A stretch of DNA of 64,000 bases, taken from NCBI GenBank assembly GCA_023105745.1, contig JALGQZ010000013.1:2887501-2951500 (forward strand), read 5' to 3'. Origin of the DNA: Austropuccinia psidii (taxonomy: Eukaryota; Basidiomycota; Pucciniomycetes; Pucciniales; Sphaerophragmiaceae). A program made the position numbers and the translations under genes. The notes below the pieces were generated by a model. It was not told the DNA's origin, did no database searches, and was given only the letters and a program-made list of their open reading frames with translations. Numbering within the stretch: the first letter of the stretch is position 1; each line of letters starts with the position of its first letter. Below, one piece after another: positions 32,684-46,024 of this stretch.

Positions 32684-34841
32684 TGTGGTATTCCATACCT
32701 TTTTACCAGTTTCAAGAAAAAAAAATTGAAAATTAAAAATTGGGAAAATCAAGATCACAATGGCTAATCCAGGAATTCACCACTTAAAAGGTATCATTAA
32801 AATCACAAAAACACAGTAATAGCAGCAATAGCATTGAGGAATGGAAGAATTTAGCATTCAGAATAGAAATAACCAACATATTTCTACAATTGAATAAATA
32901 ATAGGAGAATCCAATCTTATGTAATTATACAAGAAAGCCTACATATAAGCCTTACAGAAACAACAATATACTTAATACATACAGAAACTCAAAATTTCAT
33001 GGGAAAAGTAACATTGTAACATTATATCCACTCTAAATCTATCAGGAAGATTATATTACTAAGAATCCAATACATCAAAATAGTAATAATAATAATACAG
33101 TTCATGTGACACAAGGATCATCTGACAGTATCAAATTGATCAAAACAAATACATTTCATGTGACACAAGGATCATCTGACAGTATCAAATCCAACTCAAT
33201 ACATGAAAATCCACTAAAAACTTGAAAATTACACAACAATACAGGAGCCCAAATAAGACTTATGCAGTCCACATGCATAAGATATGGACATTACACAGCC
33301 ACAGGATTATTAAAATTCAAATCAACGGAAATTCAACCAGCTGCATTCAAGGAAAATACACTAAACTGTAAAGTACACAGCAATTACAGTAATCAAGAAT
33401 TAAAACTCAAGAATATATCCCCACATTACACAGCATGATCACCTGGAACTAAATAAATCTTGCAAACAAATTATACGTGGGCTTATTCACATGACACCAT
33501 ATTCATCCTTTACTCACCAGAATTAATTCCTCAAGGCTGTGCAATCTGACTAAAGCAGTGTAAAGGATGAGTCATCTGAAACTTTTATCAAAATCCCCAC
33601 CAAGCAAAAACATCTCAATCTTAATTTTGGCCAAACAAATGGTGAAAATATCTCAGTAATATGATACCATTCTTGAATTTACACACTAGAATTAATCTCT
33701 AAAGGATGTTCAAGATTACTAATACAGTGTAACAGATAGGTCATCTGACTTTTTCTACAAAAATCAACACCAGAAAAATTATCTCAAGGGAAGGAATAAA
33801 CGTTTACATGGAGAGCCCATGGGTACTTCTCACAACATAAAAGGATGCCTCTCTCTCTCATTTTCTCCTCTTCTCCCCATGGAAATATAATTAGCTATAA
33901 ACCAAGAAGGAGAATAACTATTCATCCCTTACTAGTAGGTTAATCTAGAAATAATTATTATTATTATTATTACATTACATTAATAGTGATTTGTATATAG
34001 CTGTAGTTAACATTAAGTCTGCCTATATTATGAATTTATCTATTAGTGAAATACTCATTGTCAACGAAATATTTATATTATACTCTTCTCACCAGAAGAT
34101 AAGCTATATTAATATTACTATAACCAAATCCATCAAAAACAAAAATACACACTAGTAGCTTCTAACTGTTACTATCAGTATATCATATTATCTAATATCA
34201 TCCCTCTTATCATAAATTATTACTATTATAGGAGTAACATATTTATCAAACTTAACCAGTATTTATTTACAAATCATAGTGGTGTTATCATTTATAATTT
34301 TCAAATACCTATTAGTTAACACTATTATTATCATCACAAATATAGTTAAAATATTATCAAAATTATTCATAAACTACAACTATTTAAAGTATCAAACAAT
34401 ATTTTTATACATTATCACTATTACTAAATTTTCTCATATTAAACTATTATACATTAAATCAAAATACCTTCAATAAATAAAACAACTTAAATCACCACTA
34501 AGTACTATTATATCTATTATTTATCTACCAAAATTATTATATTATTATCTTGAAATCACCTACAAATTTATTATTGAATTTTTTTTATTATTTTATCATT
34601 AGTTTGATTATTGAATAGGTCTGATAGAGACCTCTAAAATGTCTTCTCTAGTTGTAAAGCCACAAGCTTAAATATTGATTTGTGAGCTCTGTAGGGAGAT
34701 TGCTTAGTATATTCAGAGGGGCGGCTAAAACACCATTAGCACCCTTGGTTACAGGATTATTTCAGCAATTGAAAACTGTTTACCTGTAATTTACCCCTCA
34801 AGGACTGCCTTATCCAATCCCACACTAAAAAGGAGTTCTAC
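32684..34841 (+). mobile_element. E2: E-type solo LTR in the A3 protease region
   Basis: A ~2.16 kb non-coding insert starting TGTGGTATTCC and flanked by AACAC at 32679-32683 and 34842-34846. A3 protease coding sequence is continuous on both sides by comparison with A1 and A2. Its right end and an internal segment (CATCCCTTACTAGTAGG at 33926) match the E copy at 12648-14309. The exact right end may shift by a few bases, since the last bases read CTAC before the duplication. It contains a 36-bp duplication and AT-rich runs, but no gene. Confidence 0.75.
33101..33190 (+). repeat. Exact 36-bp tandem duplication inside E2
   Basis: Units at 33101-33136 and 33155-33190 (both beginning TTCATGTGACACAAGG) are identical and spaced 54 bp apart. 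Related, more diverged units follow near 33530 and 33680 (AGAATTAAT...GTCATCTGA), suggesting an older repeat array in the LTR. Confidence 0.8.
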
Positions 34842-34846
34842 AACAC

Positions 34847-37629
34847 TAATTTCTCCCCACCCTTCCCAATGTACAAGAATGAAATCATATTCTTTAGTAA
34901 TGGAAAGCTGTAATAGTAACAATCTTATACTTGGAAATCATTACTTATCAATCTATGGTATAGATATCTATAACCAAGGAGACAGATATCTTACCATAGG
35001 GGACAATAAAAGAAAAAAATAGGTTTTTTAAGCAACAAAAACCAAATTACTGTTATAAAGAATGAAGATACAAGCCCAGAAAAACATTCATTCATAAGTG
35101 AACAACTTACATAGGAAGAATTAAATCAAGAATTAACCAAAAAATGAAATAAAAATTGATTGCTTGCTTATACAAATACAAAAATGCCTTTTCAACTGAC
35201 AAAGAACCACTAGGTGCTATAATGGGGCATGAAGTAGACATTATTCTTAATATGGAAAGCCCTTATCCACCACTGTTAAGAAGGCCACCTTACCCAGCTA
35301 GCCCAATAGCTAGAGAAGCCTCAGAGGTACATATTAAAGAGCTAATGGACCTAGGAGTATTAACAAAAGAAAGACATAATGCACATGTGGAGGTCATTAC
35401 ACCGGTCATTGAAACTTGGAATAATGCAAAATAAAGGATGGTATGGTACTTTAGAGCTTTAAATAACTATACCATCCCTGACAGATATCCAATACCCAGA
35501 ATCCATGAGACATTAACACAATTGTCACAGGCTAAGCTCATTAAAGCTATGGATGCTCTAAAGGGATTTTATCAAAATATCTTAGCATATAATGCTGAAA
35601 AAGCTACTGAGGATAATAGTCCACTGTGGGATATATGAATATTTAAGGATGCCATTTGGTATAAAAAATGCACCTTCCCATTATCAAAGAATTATTCATA
35701 CCATATTTCCTGAAGAATTATCAGAATGATGGTTAATTATCTACATTTCAAAGATTGTATTTTGCTCAAAAACTTGGAGAAATCACTTAACAAGACAAGA
35801 AAGAGTCTTACAGAAGATAGTGCAAGTAAATATAAAAATTTCCTTGAAAAAATGTCATTTTGTATATAGTGAACCAAATGCACTGAGACATGTTGTATCT
35901 GGACTAAGCTTGGGAATAGATAAAAACAAAGTAGCAGTAGTACTACGGAAACCAATGTCCCAAAGAAAGAAATAAATGCACTCAGCTCTAGGATTTTCCA
36001 GTTACTACAGACAGTATATAAAGGATTTTGCAAAAATTGCCAAATCCTTGTATAAACTCTGTGATCAACAGACACTGTATGATATGACTGAAGAAAGGGT
36101 TAAAGCATATGAGGAACTGAAAAAGGCCCTCAAAAATGCCCTATTTTTTCTAATTATAGATTGGAATCTACCTTTCAATATGTATAATTATGCTTGTGGA
36201 AAAGGATTAGGTTCTTCACTACACCAAACACAAATCATCAATGATAAACCTGTTGAAATAACAATTTGCTTTATTTGAAGGAAAATTAAGCCAAAAGAAG
36301 CAAGATATTGAGCAAGCCAAATGGAATGTCTTTTCCTAGTGTGCTCCTTAAAAAAATTACACTATTATTTAAATGGAATAGTGCTTGATGTCATCACAGA
36401 ATGTAATGCTGTAAAATCTTCAACAAACATGAAGACACCAAATAGACATATGTTTATATTGCAGATTCCTATCCAAGAATATAGAGGAAATATAACTATA
36501 GTTAATAAATTTGGAAATATTCATAAAAATTCAGATGGGCTTTAGAAAATTTACCTAAAAGCCAAACATAGGTACCACAGAAAGAATATCATGTAGAAGG
36601 AATATGTGTCACATTGGCACATAATTCCTTAATAAAGTTCAAGAAATCTATAAGATGCAAAAAAAATTCATATCTTACGTCAACTCTTAATTAAAGATTG
36701 AAAAGACCCATCACTATCTTCCAAACTAGATGAAGTATGGAAAAAAGCACATGATGAAGGAATATTACACCTCCTTTATGGAATTTTTCATCATAGGACT
36801 AAACACACATGTGTTATGACCTTTACATATAGGACTCTGATAAGTACTATACTACATTAATTTTATCATAGTGTTTTATCTAGACATCTCTCATAAGACA
36901 GTACACTAGAGAGGGTAAAAACCTGCTCTTAGTGGCAAAATTGGAGAAAATATGTTGCAGATTACTTCCAAACCTGTTACAGATTTCAAAAATCAAACAG
37001 AGCCACAGGGAAGAAATTTGAAATGATGATCCAAATCCAAGAAGCAAAATCCCCATGGGAAATAGTTCATATGGAGTGGGTAACAGCATTACCTCCAGGA
37101 GGAGACAGGAGCTATAATTCATGCCTAGTACTGGTTGACAGATACAGCAAAAATCCAATGTTCTTACCATTTCATGAAGATGACACAGCTATTGACACAG
37201 CCATACTGATATGGAATAAAGTTATTATCTGCACAGGCTTGTTCCAAAAAATCATAAGTGATAGAGATGCCAAATTCACTTCAGCATTATGGACAAATCA
37301 TAATAACTTGTTTGGAACAAAATTATCATTATCAACAGCTTATCATCCTCATAATGATGGCTTAGCAGAAATAATGATACAGACCTTAAAAAGCATGATC
37401 AGAAGATTCTTTGCTTATGGCCTATAATTCAAAGACTCTGTGGCTTTACCCATTATTGGTGTACCTTAATAACAGCTCTTGAACTGGAATATAAAGCATC
37501 AGTTCATTTCTCAGCCAGTAAGACACCAGAAATTTAGGAAAATTTGGAATCCAAGACTTCCTTATGACACTCATAAAAAGTACTTGGTGCATATACATCC
37601 AACAGCAAGTAGTTCCAAAATAATTCTTG
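34847..37629 (+). pseudogene. A3 protease end, RT, RNase H and integrase (broken)
   Basis: Clear A-family pol with numerous stops: protease end (LGNHYLSIYG), RT start at 35156-35638 ([32 protein letters not shown]), RT palm with YISK instead of YIDD near 35735, connection and RNase H (35976-36545), and integrase HHCC remnant and core (37023-37427: [14 protein letters not shown], where the catalytic Asp has become Glu, and SDRDAKFTSALW). The sequence ends at the C3 insertion. Inactive. Confidence 0.85.
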
Positions 37630-39413
37630 CGTAAGGTGTGAATATCAAACTTTGATTAAAAATCAAGTACTCTTCCCTCCTAAATATTTGTGTAAGGTAA
37701 AATTTAGTTGAGAATAGTAAATTTTGAGAGTTTTTATGAGAACACACACCAATTCTATTGTTTATATCTTCATTAATATAAAACAATGATATTATAAAGA
37801 TCTATTGCTTTACCTACAATAAGAATGTATCCAAAAATACTTTAAAAGAGAAATTTCTTGAAGAGAAATTTCAATTGGAATTAATTGAGAAAAGAATTGT
37901 GGGTAATTAATATAAGAAATAAGCCTCTATAAATAATATTAAAGGTAAAACACCCCCAAAAGTGACCAGAGTAGATTTGGAAACAAAGTGACAAAGTTAA
38001 CATTGATGAAGATGCTTTAATTCACTTTTGGGTTGGTTCAAGGTAAAAAATGATTATTAGAGTTACAAACAATTATCATAATGATTTTTCACGTGGTTGA
38101 AAGGTTTGAAATTATTTCAAAAAGGGGTTTGGAATATTTTATTGATTGGTTTAACAGTGCTTAAGCTGATTATAAAAGGAAAAGATTCCAACATGAAAAG
38201 AAGAGTGGGGCAAAGAAGAGATTCTTTTATAGCCACCCATTTTCTTACTTTAAAAGGAAAATTCACTATAATCATTTTTTGGATCCACTCTGACAACAAA
38301 AAGCCAATTATGAAATCATTTAACCCTGGTTTGGACAAAAAAAGGGCTGGCTTTAGCGTTTTATTTTGCTATTTTCAGCCATTTCTATAGTAATACCTGG
38401 TTGAAAGCCTCAAAAACATGTCAGAATGTTTTTAATAGAAATAAAAACCAGTCAAAATGGTTTTTACTAAGATCTCTTTAGCTTAAGGGAATTTTTACCC
38501 TGTTGGCAACAGTTGAAACTGCCCTGGTTGGTATTAAAACCTGATTGTCAATTGAGTCACACACCCTGCAACTCAATTCCAGGCCAAAATTAATGAGCTT
38601 TTTCCAAAATTTGACATCCTATTCCCTTCAGAGAGGATCTTGGGGTAGTCTGGCACTCTTGGATCCAAGATTTCTTTCCCCCCCAAAAAAAATAATATTT
38701 CCAATTTATTTGTTCTTTAATTCCTCATCATGTATCATACTTGTAATTTACATATTCAATTAAATTGAGTTTTTACAGTACATAACTGTAATAATTGATA
38801 CCCAATATGTAAATCAAAGCTCACTTATATAATACATGCACACATTTTGACATTTCAATTTGAAATACTTCAGTTTGCCATAACTTTTAAACTACACACC
38901 ACACCTCAATTTTAACCCAAAAATTGATTGTTGGAACCACATTTGGTTTCAATTAGATTAAGATTTTGAGGCTTTTCAGATTTTCATACAGAAAATACTA
39001 AAAACTTCATTTAACCTAATTTAGAGTTGAGCTACAGAATTTTCACTCAGAGGTGACCCCACCTTATTTTTAATGAGGAATCCAATGGTGAAATAATCCT
39101 CAGAAGTTCATTTATTGGAAAAAAAAGCTAAAATAGATTTCATTTAATTTTTTTCCAAAAATGTTGTAGTTTTAATATTTTTTTTGAAAATGTTTACTTA
39201 AATTTTTTAAGTAAAAGTGTATTTTCACAATTTTAAATTTCAAGGTAATTTCAATTTTGTATCATAATAAAATTTTGAATTTTGTATATAAATTTTTTAC
39301 TTATATTTTAATTTTTGTTTGTATAATATAAATATATTTATTCATTAATAATTATAACATAATTTTTCTATTTGTGATCTTTTGGATATATAAAAATACG
39401 TCTAAGGCTCACA
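37630..39413 (-). mobile_element. C3: C-family solo LTR in the A3 integrase
   Basis: A 1784 bp LTR reading (C)GTAAGGTGTGAATATC...AGGCTCACA. Integrase codons continue on both sides. The flanks TCTTG and GCTTG form an imperfect target duplication. The bZIP palindrome is present but mutated (TTGAGTCACACACCCTGCAA near 38549). Confidence 0.88.
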
Positions 39414-39959
39414 GCTTGACAAAGCAAGACATCATGCAAACAGATCTATGCAATATTCTTTCAAATATTCAAAATAAAGATGGGAAAAAAGTCATAATCC
39501 ACCTGATTTCAAACTGGGATACTTGGTCTTAGTATCAACTCTAAGCTTGAATAACATCAAAAGCCCAAATAAAGTAAAAGATTCCTTTGCAGGACCCTTC
39601 ATGATAAGAGCACTACATAGCCCCAATTCTGTTCTAACAGGTGAGTTAATGAACAAACACCAAGCTTTCCCTGTAAGTATAATAAAACATTACCTCTCAA
39701 GTGATGAGTAATTGTTTCCCCCAAGAAATGAACCACCACTTGAAATTCCCTTTAGAAGAAGGAGAAGAAAAGAAAATTTTGAAAGTCCTGAAGGAAAGGA
39801 GGAGAAGAAACAAAAAAGAATGGGAATACGTTGTAAGATATAGTAACTCAGCTAAAAAATGTAAGTGTCTACTTGAGAACGATATAACCAATGGTGATAA
39901 GCTATGAATGAGGTTTAGACAATAAAGAAGACCTGAAGAATATAAAAGCTAAGCATTGT
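39414..39959 (+). pseudogene. A3 integrase C-terminus and chromodomain-like tail (broken)
   Basis: Resumes with [11 protein letters not shown], then [38 protein letters not shown], and a basic tail (VLKERRRRNKKEWEYVVRY). Stops at about 39423-39523 and 39709 break it. It is followed by 39960-40061, non-coding, with a purine tract GTGGAAGGGAA before the LTR. Confidence 0.8.
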
Positions 39960-40061
39960 TGAGCTTCAAGACTAAAAAAGTCAATTGAAAAGGTAGGAAA
40001 GTGGATTATACCCCAAATAGTTATATCAGATTGTGGCACAATCCTTTTTAGTGGAAGGGAA

Positions 40062-43000
40062 TGTGAGCCTTTGAGATATTACCATAAATCCAAAAAGGTC
40101 ACAACATAATTTTACAATACTTATTTTAATAATAAGAATGGAAATTATTATCTTAAAATAAGTAAAAATGCCATAAAAAGGAATAATATCTTGATTATTG
40201 CAGAAACCAATGAATGAAAATCTTAAATGAACTACACTATTTTATTCCCCATCAAGCACTACACATACAGTATTTTTATGTCATATCTGTAAAGTCAATA
40301 CTTACTGAGATAACCTGAACATATGCACTTTTATGATCAGCACATATATTCATGGTTTTTAGCTCATATGTCTTGAATTATTCAGGATAAAGAGTTGATC
40401 CAAAAATGAATTTACCACAAAGTAACTGTAATAAGACAGATATAAGCTTTATTTGAGAATTTATAAACAAGGTTATAGCTTACAAGGGTTTATTGAGAAA
40501 AAGAACAATAGCTGTTGACCATTTCAATTTAATATTCAAAATTTTAAAAAAGGAGATATTCAGATCCCACTAGCTCATAAATGAATAATTATGTGATTTC
40601 CATAATTATATCCAAGGTATAACCCCCTTAAATCGTGCTTTTGAGTTAAAAATAGTAAATTTCAACAGAAAAAATGAGCCACAAGGAAAATAATCAAAAA
40701 TAGAGTTTTGATAATGTAATAAAATGCTCTTGGAAGACTAATAAGGACATTCCAAACCACCAGAATTAATTCTCTGAATGGCTTTAGTGTGAATAACTCA
40801 AAGTTATTAATGATCAAAGCTATATCTTAAAATGTATCATTTATGATCACACACTATAATCTTATTTTATGTTTGTAAGTTTTATAGGTGATAGAACTTG
40901 TGAATACTAGTATATTATTGTCAATACTAATGAAATCTGCAACTTTTAGCCTTTTTCAAAGCCTATGATTTCAGAAAACTTTTAGCTACAATGATAACTC
41001 TAAATTATGGTGTAATATTCACCATGAGCAAAATTGCTACACCTGACAGCAGGTGTTGCATTTGAAAATAAGCTTGGACCCAACCTAGAATGAGCTGGGT
41101 CCCTTCCTATGAACTAGGTCAGACCCAGAATTTCAATCTTTGTTAATATTCCAAGTTCTTTCAAGCCACTGGAATATTGCAGAATTTCCAATATTTTCTT
41201 CCTTTATTCAACTTCTTGGAGTTATTATATGATATATTTGATGAAAATAATTGCCATTTATCTTTTAATAATCAAATCAATGTCTTTCAAGATAAATATT
41301 TAATTCCAATATTCATTTTACATTTAGACAATTCCAGATTTTTTGAAGGCCAAAAATATTCAAAAAACACTATTAAGTATGATAAATGCCTTCATTTGGT
41401 TTTATTTATGAAATATTGGGTCTTATTTCTTGCTCAAAATCTGGCTCACAAACATCAAAATTAGCTGTTTCAAGCCAAAGTCTTTTCTTAATAAAATGTA
41501 TTTATGAGAATTTTTGTTTCTTATATTTTTAAATTTCTCAAAACTCAGAAAGAAAAGATAAAGGCTCTTATATTCTTCTTGAATACAATTATTTCTCCAA
41601 ATATACAAAAAGTCTGTGTATATTCCTTTATTTATTTATTAAAATTGCTAGAAATGAAGTATTATTCTTATTTTTTCATTTTCTTATTGCTTCTTATCCT
41701 TAATTAGTCTCATAAATTTCTACTATCATCACCAACATTTATATTTTTGAAAAAGGATACTCCTTCAATTTGGCTTTTTTGGAGGTGTTATTTATCAGCT
41801 CAAAAGAGAATTAGTGGGATCTAGAAAATAAATCCCCTGCTAGTGGATGGGATCAATAATTTTCTACAAAAATCACAGTAAAGGGCCAAAAGTGGCAGCT
41901 ACTGTTAATCTGTTGATGATTTTTGACAATATTACATAAGCATGAATTAATTTTCCTGTACTGTAGTCAACTAGACATTTAAAACAAATTACATTAGCAG
42001 GACTTGTAAAGGGCTACTGCTGTAATTTTCATTGAAAAATAAATTACAAAAGTAAACCAAAACCTATTTACAAATATAAACTATATAGTCAGGAAAACTC
42101 AAGTAAAACATAAAAAAATCCAAATTACATCAAAAACTCAAAATAACAAATCAGATTAAAATATGGTTAACAAAACTCAAAAAAATGAAAAAAAACTGTT
42201 TTAGGGTATCAGAAAGGAATATTTTTCTAGTGCTTTTCTCCAACAATCATAAAAAAATATTTATTTCAATAATAATAGTAAAATAAATTAATTTGTGATA
42301 TATTTTCTTATACTTCTGTTCTTTGAGCTAGCTCCATCATTTTCCATGAATTATTTGTGAAAATATCACTTTTTAAGACAATTTCTGTGCTTTTTTTGGC
42401 TGTTTTCTCTCTCAACAAGAAAATTAAATATTATTTATGTTTAAAAAAATTCATATATGAAAATAGCAGTATATATATTCCATTAAATATAATTCCAATA
42501 ATATTAATCAGAAATTGAATTTTTTTTCTGATTTTAAGAAATTATATCAAAGAAAAATAAAAACAAGATTTTCCTTCAATCCTGTTCAAATATCTTTAAG
42601 ATTCAGATTTATTATATCATTCTCATTTTGAAAGGCTCAACATAATTTCATTTCATTTTTAAATATACATTTTTTCAAATTGTACGTTAGTCTCATTAAT
42701 AAAAGCATATAATTCATGATTAATTTGAATGATAAATCCATTGTTCATGGATTCATGAATTTCCTAAAATACACTTTTCTCTTATTCCAATTGAAATTTG
42801 ATATTAACAGTGTCAATTACTTGATAAATATTTTTATAATGAAAATTGAACAGTTGAAACAGGATTACGACCATGTTTTGATTAAGAGTGGACATTGCTC
42901 TGAAATCATATATTTTTCACTTAAGCCTTACTTCCCAAAAGTGTATATCTTACCAATGTCGCCCCTCCTTATTGAATTTTATTTTTATTAATGCTTTAAG

Positions 43001-45734
43001 CCTTTCATTGAGCTTAAATAACCAATAAAAACAAGAAATATGCCTGTATTATCTTTTAAAAACACTTGGCAGAGCTTTACATATTCTTTTATTAACTGCT
43101 TTTTACAAACAGCTTCTTATTCTCAATTTATCCTTATTTTAGCCTTGATAAATATCTCAAAGTATCCCCATAATCAAAAACCTACCAAAACATCTATAGA
43201 TATTCTTTAAAAAAGGAATTTTCCAAAATAACGAGCTTCTACCAGTTGTTTTGAATTCATGTAATATAGCATTCCCATCATGTCAAAATAGCCAATTTTA
43301 TTGTTTTACTGCTTCAAAAATCTGAAGTTTTTAATTACTTCAAATGGATTTTGGAACTTTTCATTACCTTGAATTACATAATTTATATGATTCTATAAAG
43401 GTTCCCCCATACATTTGAGTAAAATTTTTATAGAAAAATTGGGAAATAATTTTTAATTGGTTTTTATAATGTTGTTTCTTTATTGTGTAGTATTTAGAAA
43501 GTAAAAAATCCATTTTTAGATACTTAAAGCTATCAACCCACCATTTTCATATATAATTTTGAGTTTTTCAGTGCATGAAGAGCTCTCCATAAATCCTAAT
43601 CATCTCAAAATGGGATCATTATCAAGAAAATTGAATTTAAAATGGAGATAACATATACAATATAGCCAAAAATGCTCAAAAAATACATTACACAGAAAGC
43701 TATATTAATGAAGTATTTTGAAATTATCAAATGATCTATCAAATTGATTTTCAGTCATATTGGTACATAAAAATTTATTTTACTCAAATTTCACACAATT
43801 AATTGCATTCTTTAAGCTTTATTTCATTTCTTTATATAAAAACTAGCTTAATTCCCTAAAAAAAATGATATTGGCTTTGCACATATTAAAGTGATTTTAT
43901 AGATAAAGATGGTTAAATTAAAATTGCAAATTACTCCAGAAAGATATAAAAAGTGAAGCTCAGCTGGTGTAATGAAAAAAAGATTCAATCCTCCAAGATT
44001 TTAAGAAGTGCATGTTCTTGATCTTCATGAAGTTTGGAAATTCTCTCATTAACAATGTTACTTTATATTAAGCTTTGAATATTTGTTAGTTAAAATCATG
44101 AAATTTATAATAAAAAGGTAGCCAAGTTTAGACCTAAAACCAAATTTTCCAATTTAAATATATATATTATCTATTTCTAGGTGTGAAACCCTCCTCTCAA
44201 GAAGTTGATCGACTCAAATAAGGGGTAGGTTCTTTAAATATATGTTACATTCCTGTAGGGAACTCCATAAAATGACTTTGTCCAATAAATATTGATATCT
44301 TTTTCCAATTATAATTAAGATCTTACTATAAACAGAGAGAAAATAAGGCATATAATGTCCCAAAAAATACATCCTCTAATTGAGAGTAAACAGTTCAACA
44401 GTAGGGTATAGTTGTGATAATTTCTATATTTTAAGTATTTCAAAAACTATGAAAGAATCTTTATCATTTATTAAAGATTAATTTTAAGTTTGAAGGGTTT
44501 GAGTTGAAGTGTTATTCATCTATGGGCTCCCATAAGTGGTCTTGAAAGATAATTGCTATTGAAACTGAAATATAAAGGTAAAATGTATAAGGAAGACAAC
44601 AAAGGTTGAATTTTTTGTAATTTAAATGCTAAAAAGTAATGAAAAAGATTCAGACAAAGGGGTAATTAAAATCATTTTGTGAATTATGTATTTTGAATTA
44701 CTGAGCTCTGAAAAGCCCTATCAAGCACTGATATTGGGTCAACTAAGCTGATACTTTGTTGCTTACATATGTGGTTTTAATTTCTTCCAAAAAATGTATT
44801 TCTGAATTTAATTTCTTTCCTATCACCAACCTGGATCCAATATATCTCCCATGTCAAATTCTGAAGGCAACACCTGCTGTCAGGTGTAGCCAATTTGCTA
44901 ATGCTTATTGAGATAAGAAGGTTTAATTATGATTTAATCATCACAAAACCTTATATTACTGATAAAATCCAGTGGATATCATCATTACACATCTACTAGA
45001 AGCCTTTTTGGACTCTGAAGGGGAGGATTTTACTATGAATAGAGCTCTTTTTCCTCTATTTCCTCCTCAGATGCATCAAAAACAATAAAAAGATTCAATA
45101 GAAAGGTAATTTTTTATTATTTATATATAAAACTATTATATAATTAAAGAAAAAAGATAATATTTTCTATAATCACCATATTCGAGGTGATTAATCCAAT
45201 ATTTTCTTGTTTTTGTTGAATTTTCTTTAAAAATCTTTAATTCCACGTAAAATCACGAATATTTGTGATTTTGTTTAATTATATTGCTAAAGACAATTCA
45301 AATAAGTTGTATTTAAATTATTTGGCATTAACTCATCCAAAACTACTATAATAAGTGTTAAAAGTAGGTTACTTTTTCTATGTTATTATTTTTAATAATT
45401 TTTTTGCTAATATAAATAGTATTTATATTAAGATATAGCTTGAATATTAGTAATATTTTTTTATTATGAAATAACAATTTCTTATTCATTTGTTATTTTT
45501 TTGTAACAATAATAAACTGCCATATATGTATAAATTATCAGATATTAACATATTTATGTTTATTATATCACTCTTTTTGTTTATAGAATATATATTCTTT
45601 TATGCTATAATTAGAATATTTCTTTATTACTATAGTTATTTTTAATCTTATTAATCATTTTAATAAGTAAATTAAGAGTACAATAAGTAGAATATTAGTA
45701 ATATTTACTTATTATTTAATATTCAAACCTTAAA
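40062..45734 (+). repeat. A3 3' LTR, split by a 3.9 kb TIR element
   Basis: A-type LTR starting TGTGAGCCTTTGAG. It is interrupted at about 41026 and resumes at 44900 (ATGCTTATTGAGATAAG, equivalent to 30836 in the A2 LTR), ending near 45734 (AAACCTTAAA). Without the insert its length is about 1.8 kb, normal for the family. A TATA-like motif is near 45035. Confidence 0.88.
41027..44899. mobile_element. TIR-bounded DNA element of unknown superfamily (3.87 kb)
   Basis: Bounded by inverted repeats: AGCAAAATTGCTACACC... on the left and its complement on the right, with a perfect 24-bp core at 41036-41059 and 44867-44890. Each core folds on itself (ACACCTG-ACAG-CAGGTGT), so both ends carry a small hairpin. 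A weak short direct repeat (TATT-like) is all I see as a target duplication. The interior is AT-rich. Its longest ORFs, 95 and 91 codons (41177-41464 and 42716-42991), show no motif that I recognise, so it is probably a non-autonomous or dead transposon. It must be younger than the A3 LTR. Confidence 0.7.
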
Positions 45735-46024
45735 CAAAGGATGAAGAAAGCTTAAAGACTCATTTTCAGGACCTTTTGTCATTAAGTCCCTTAATGAGGG
45801 AAATTCTGTTGAAGTAGAATTATCTGAAGATATTATTAACAAGACTTCTACATTTCCAGTAATCTTGATAAAACCCTAAAAATCTGGTGATGCTGAAAAA
45901 TATCCCCTACCAAATAAAGTTCCCCAGAAATTATCTCCTCTTGAAACATCTGGTACTAAGAAAATTACCAAAGCTCTTAAAGAAATAAAGTTGAGGATTA
46001 AAAATTCTTTTTAGGTGGAGGCAA
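45735..46024 (+). pseudogene. C-type element: integrase C-terminus remnant
   Basis: About 95 codons of a GPY/F-type integrase end: KLKDSFSGPFVIKSLNEGN, VEVELSEDIINKTSTFPV, ILIKP, then a stop, then a Lys-rich tail (TKKITKALKEIKLRIKN). It is related to the A-family module but distinct, and it directly precedes a C-family LTR, so it probably shows what the family C integrase looks like. Upstream pol is lost at the A3 LTR boundary. Confidence 0.7.

Noticed and set aside
33101..33190. Possible CRISPR-like repeat
   Set aside because: Only two exact units with an 18-bp gap, in a eukaryotic LTR; ordinary tandem duplication.
41177..42991. ORFs of 95 and 91 codons inside the terminal-repeat element
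   Set aside because: Low-complexity, Phe/Ile/Asn-rich products in AT-rich DNA without recognisable domains; not enough to call a transposase.
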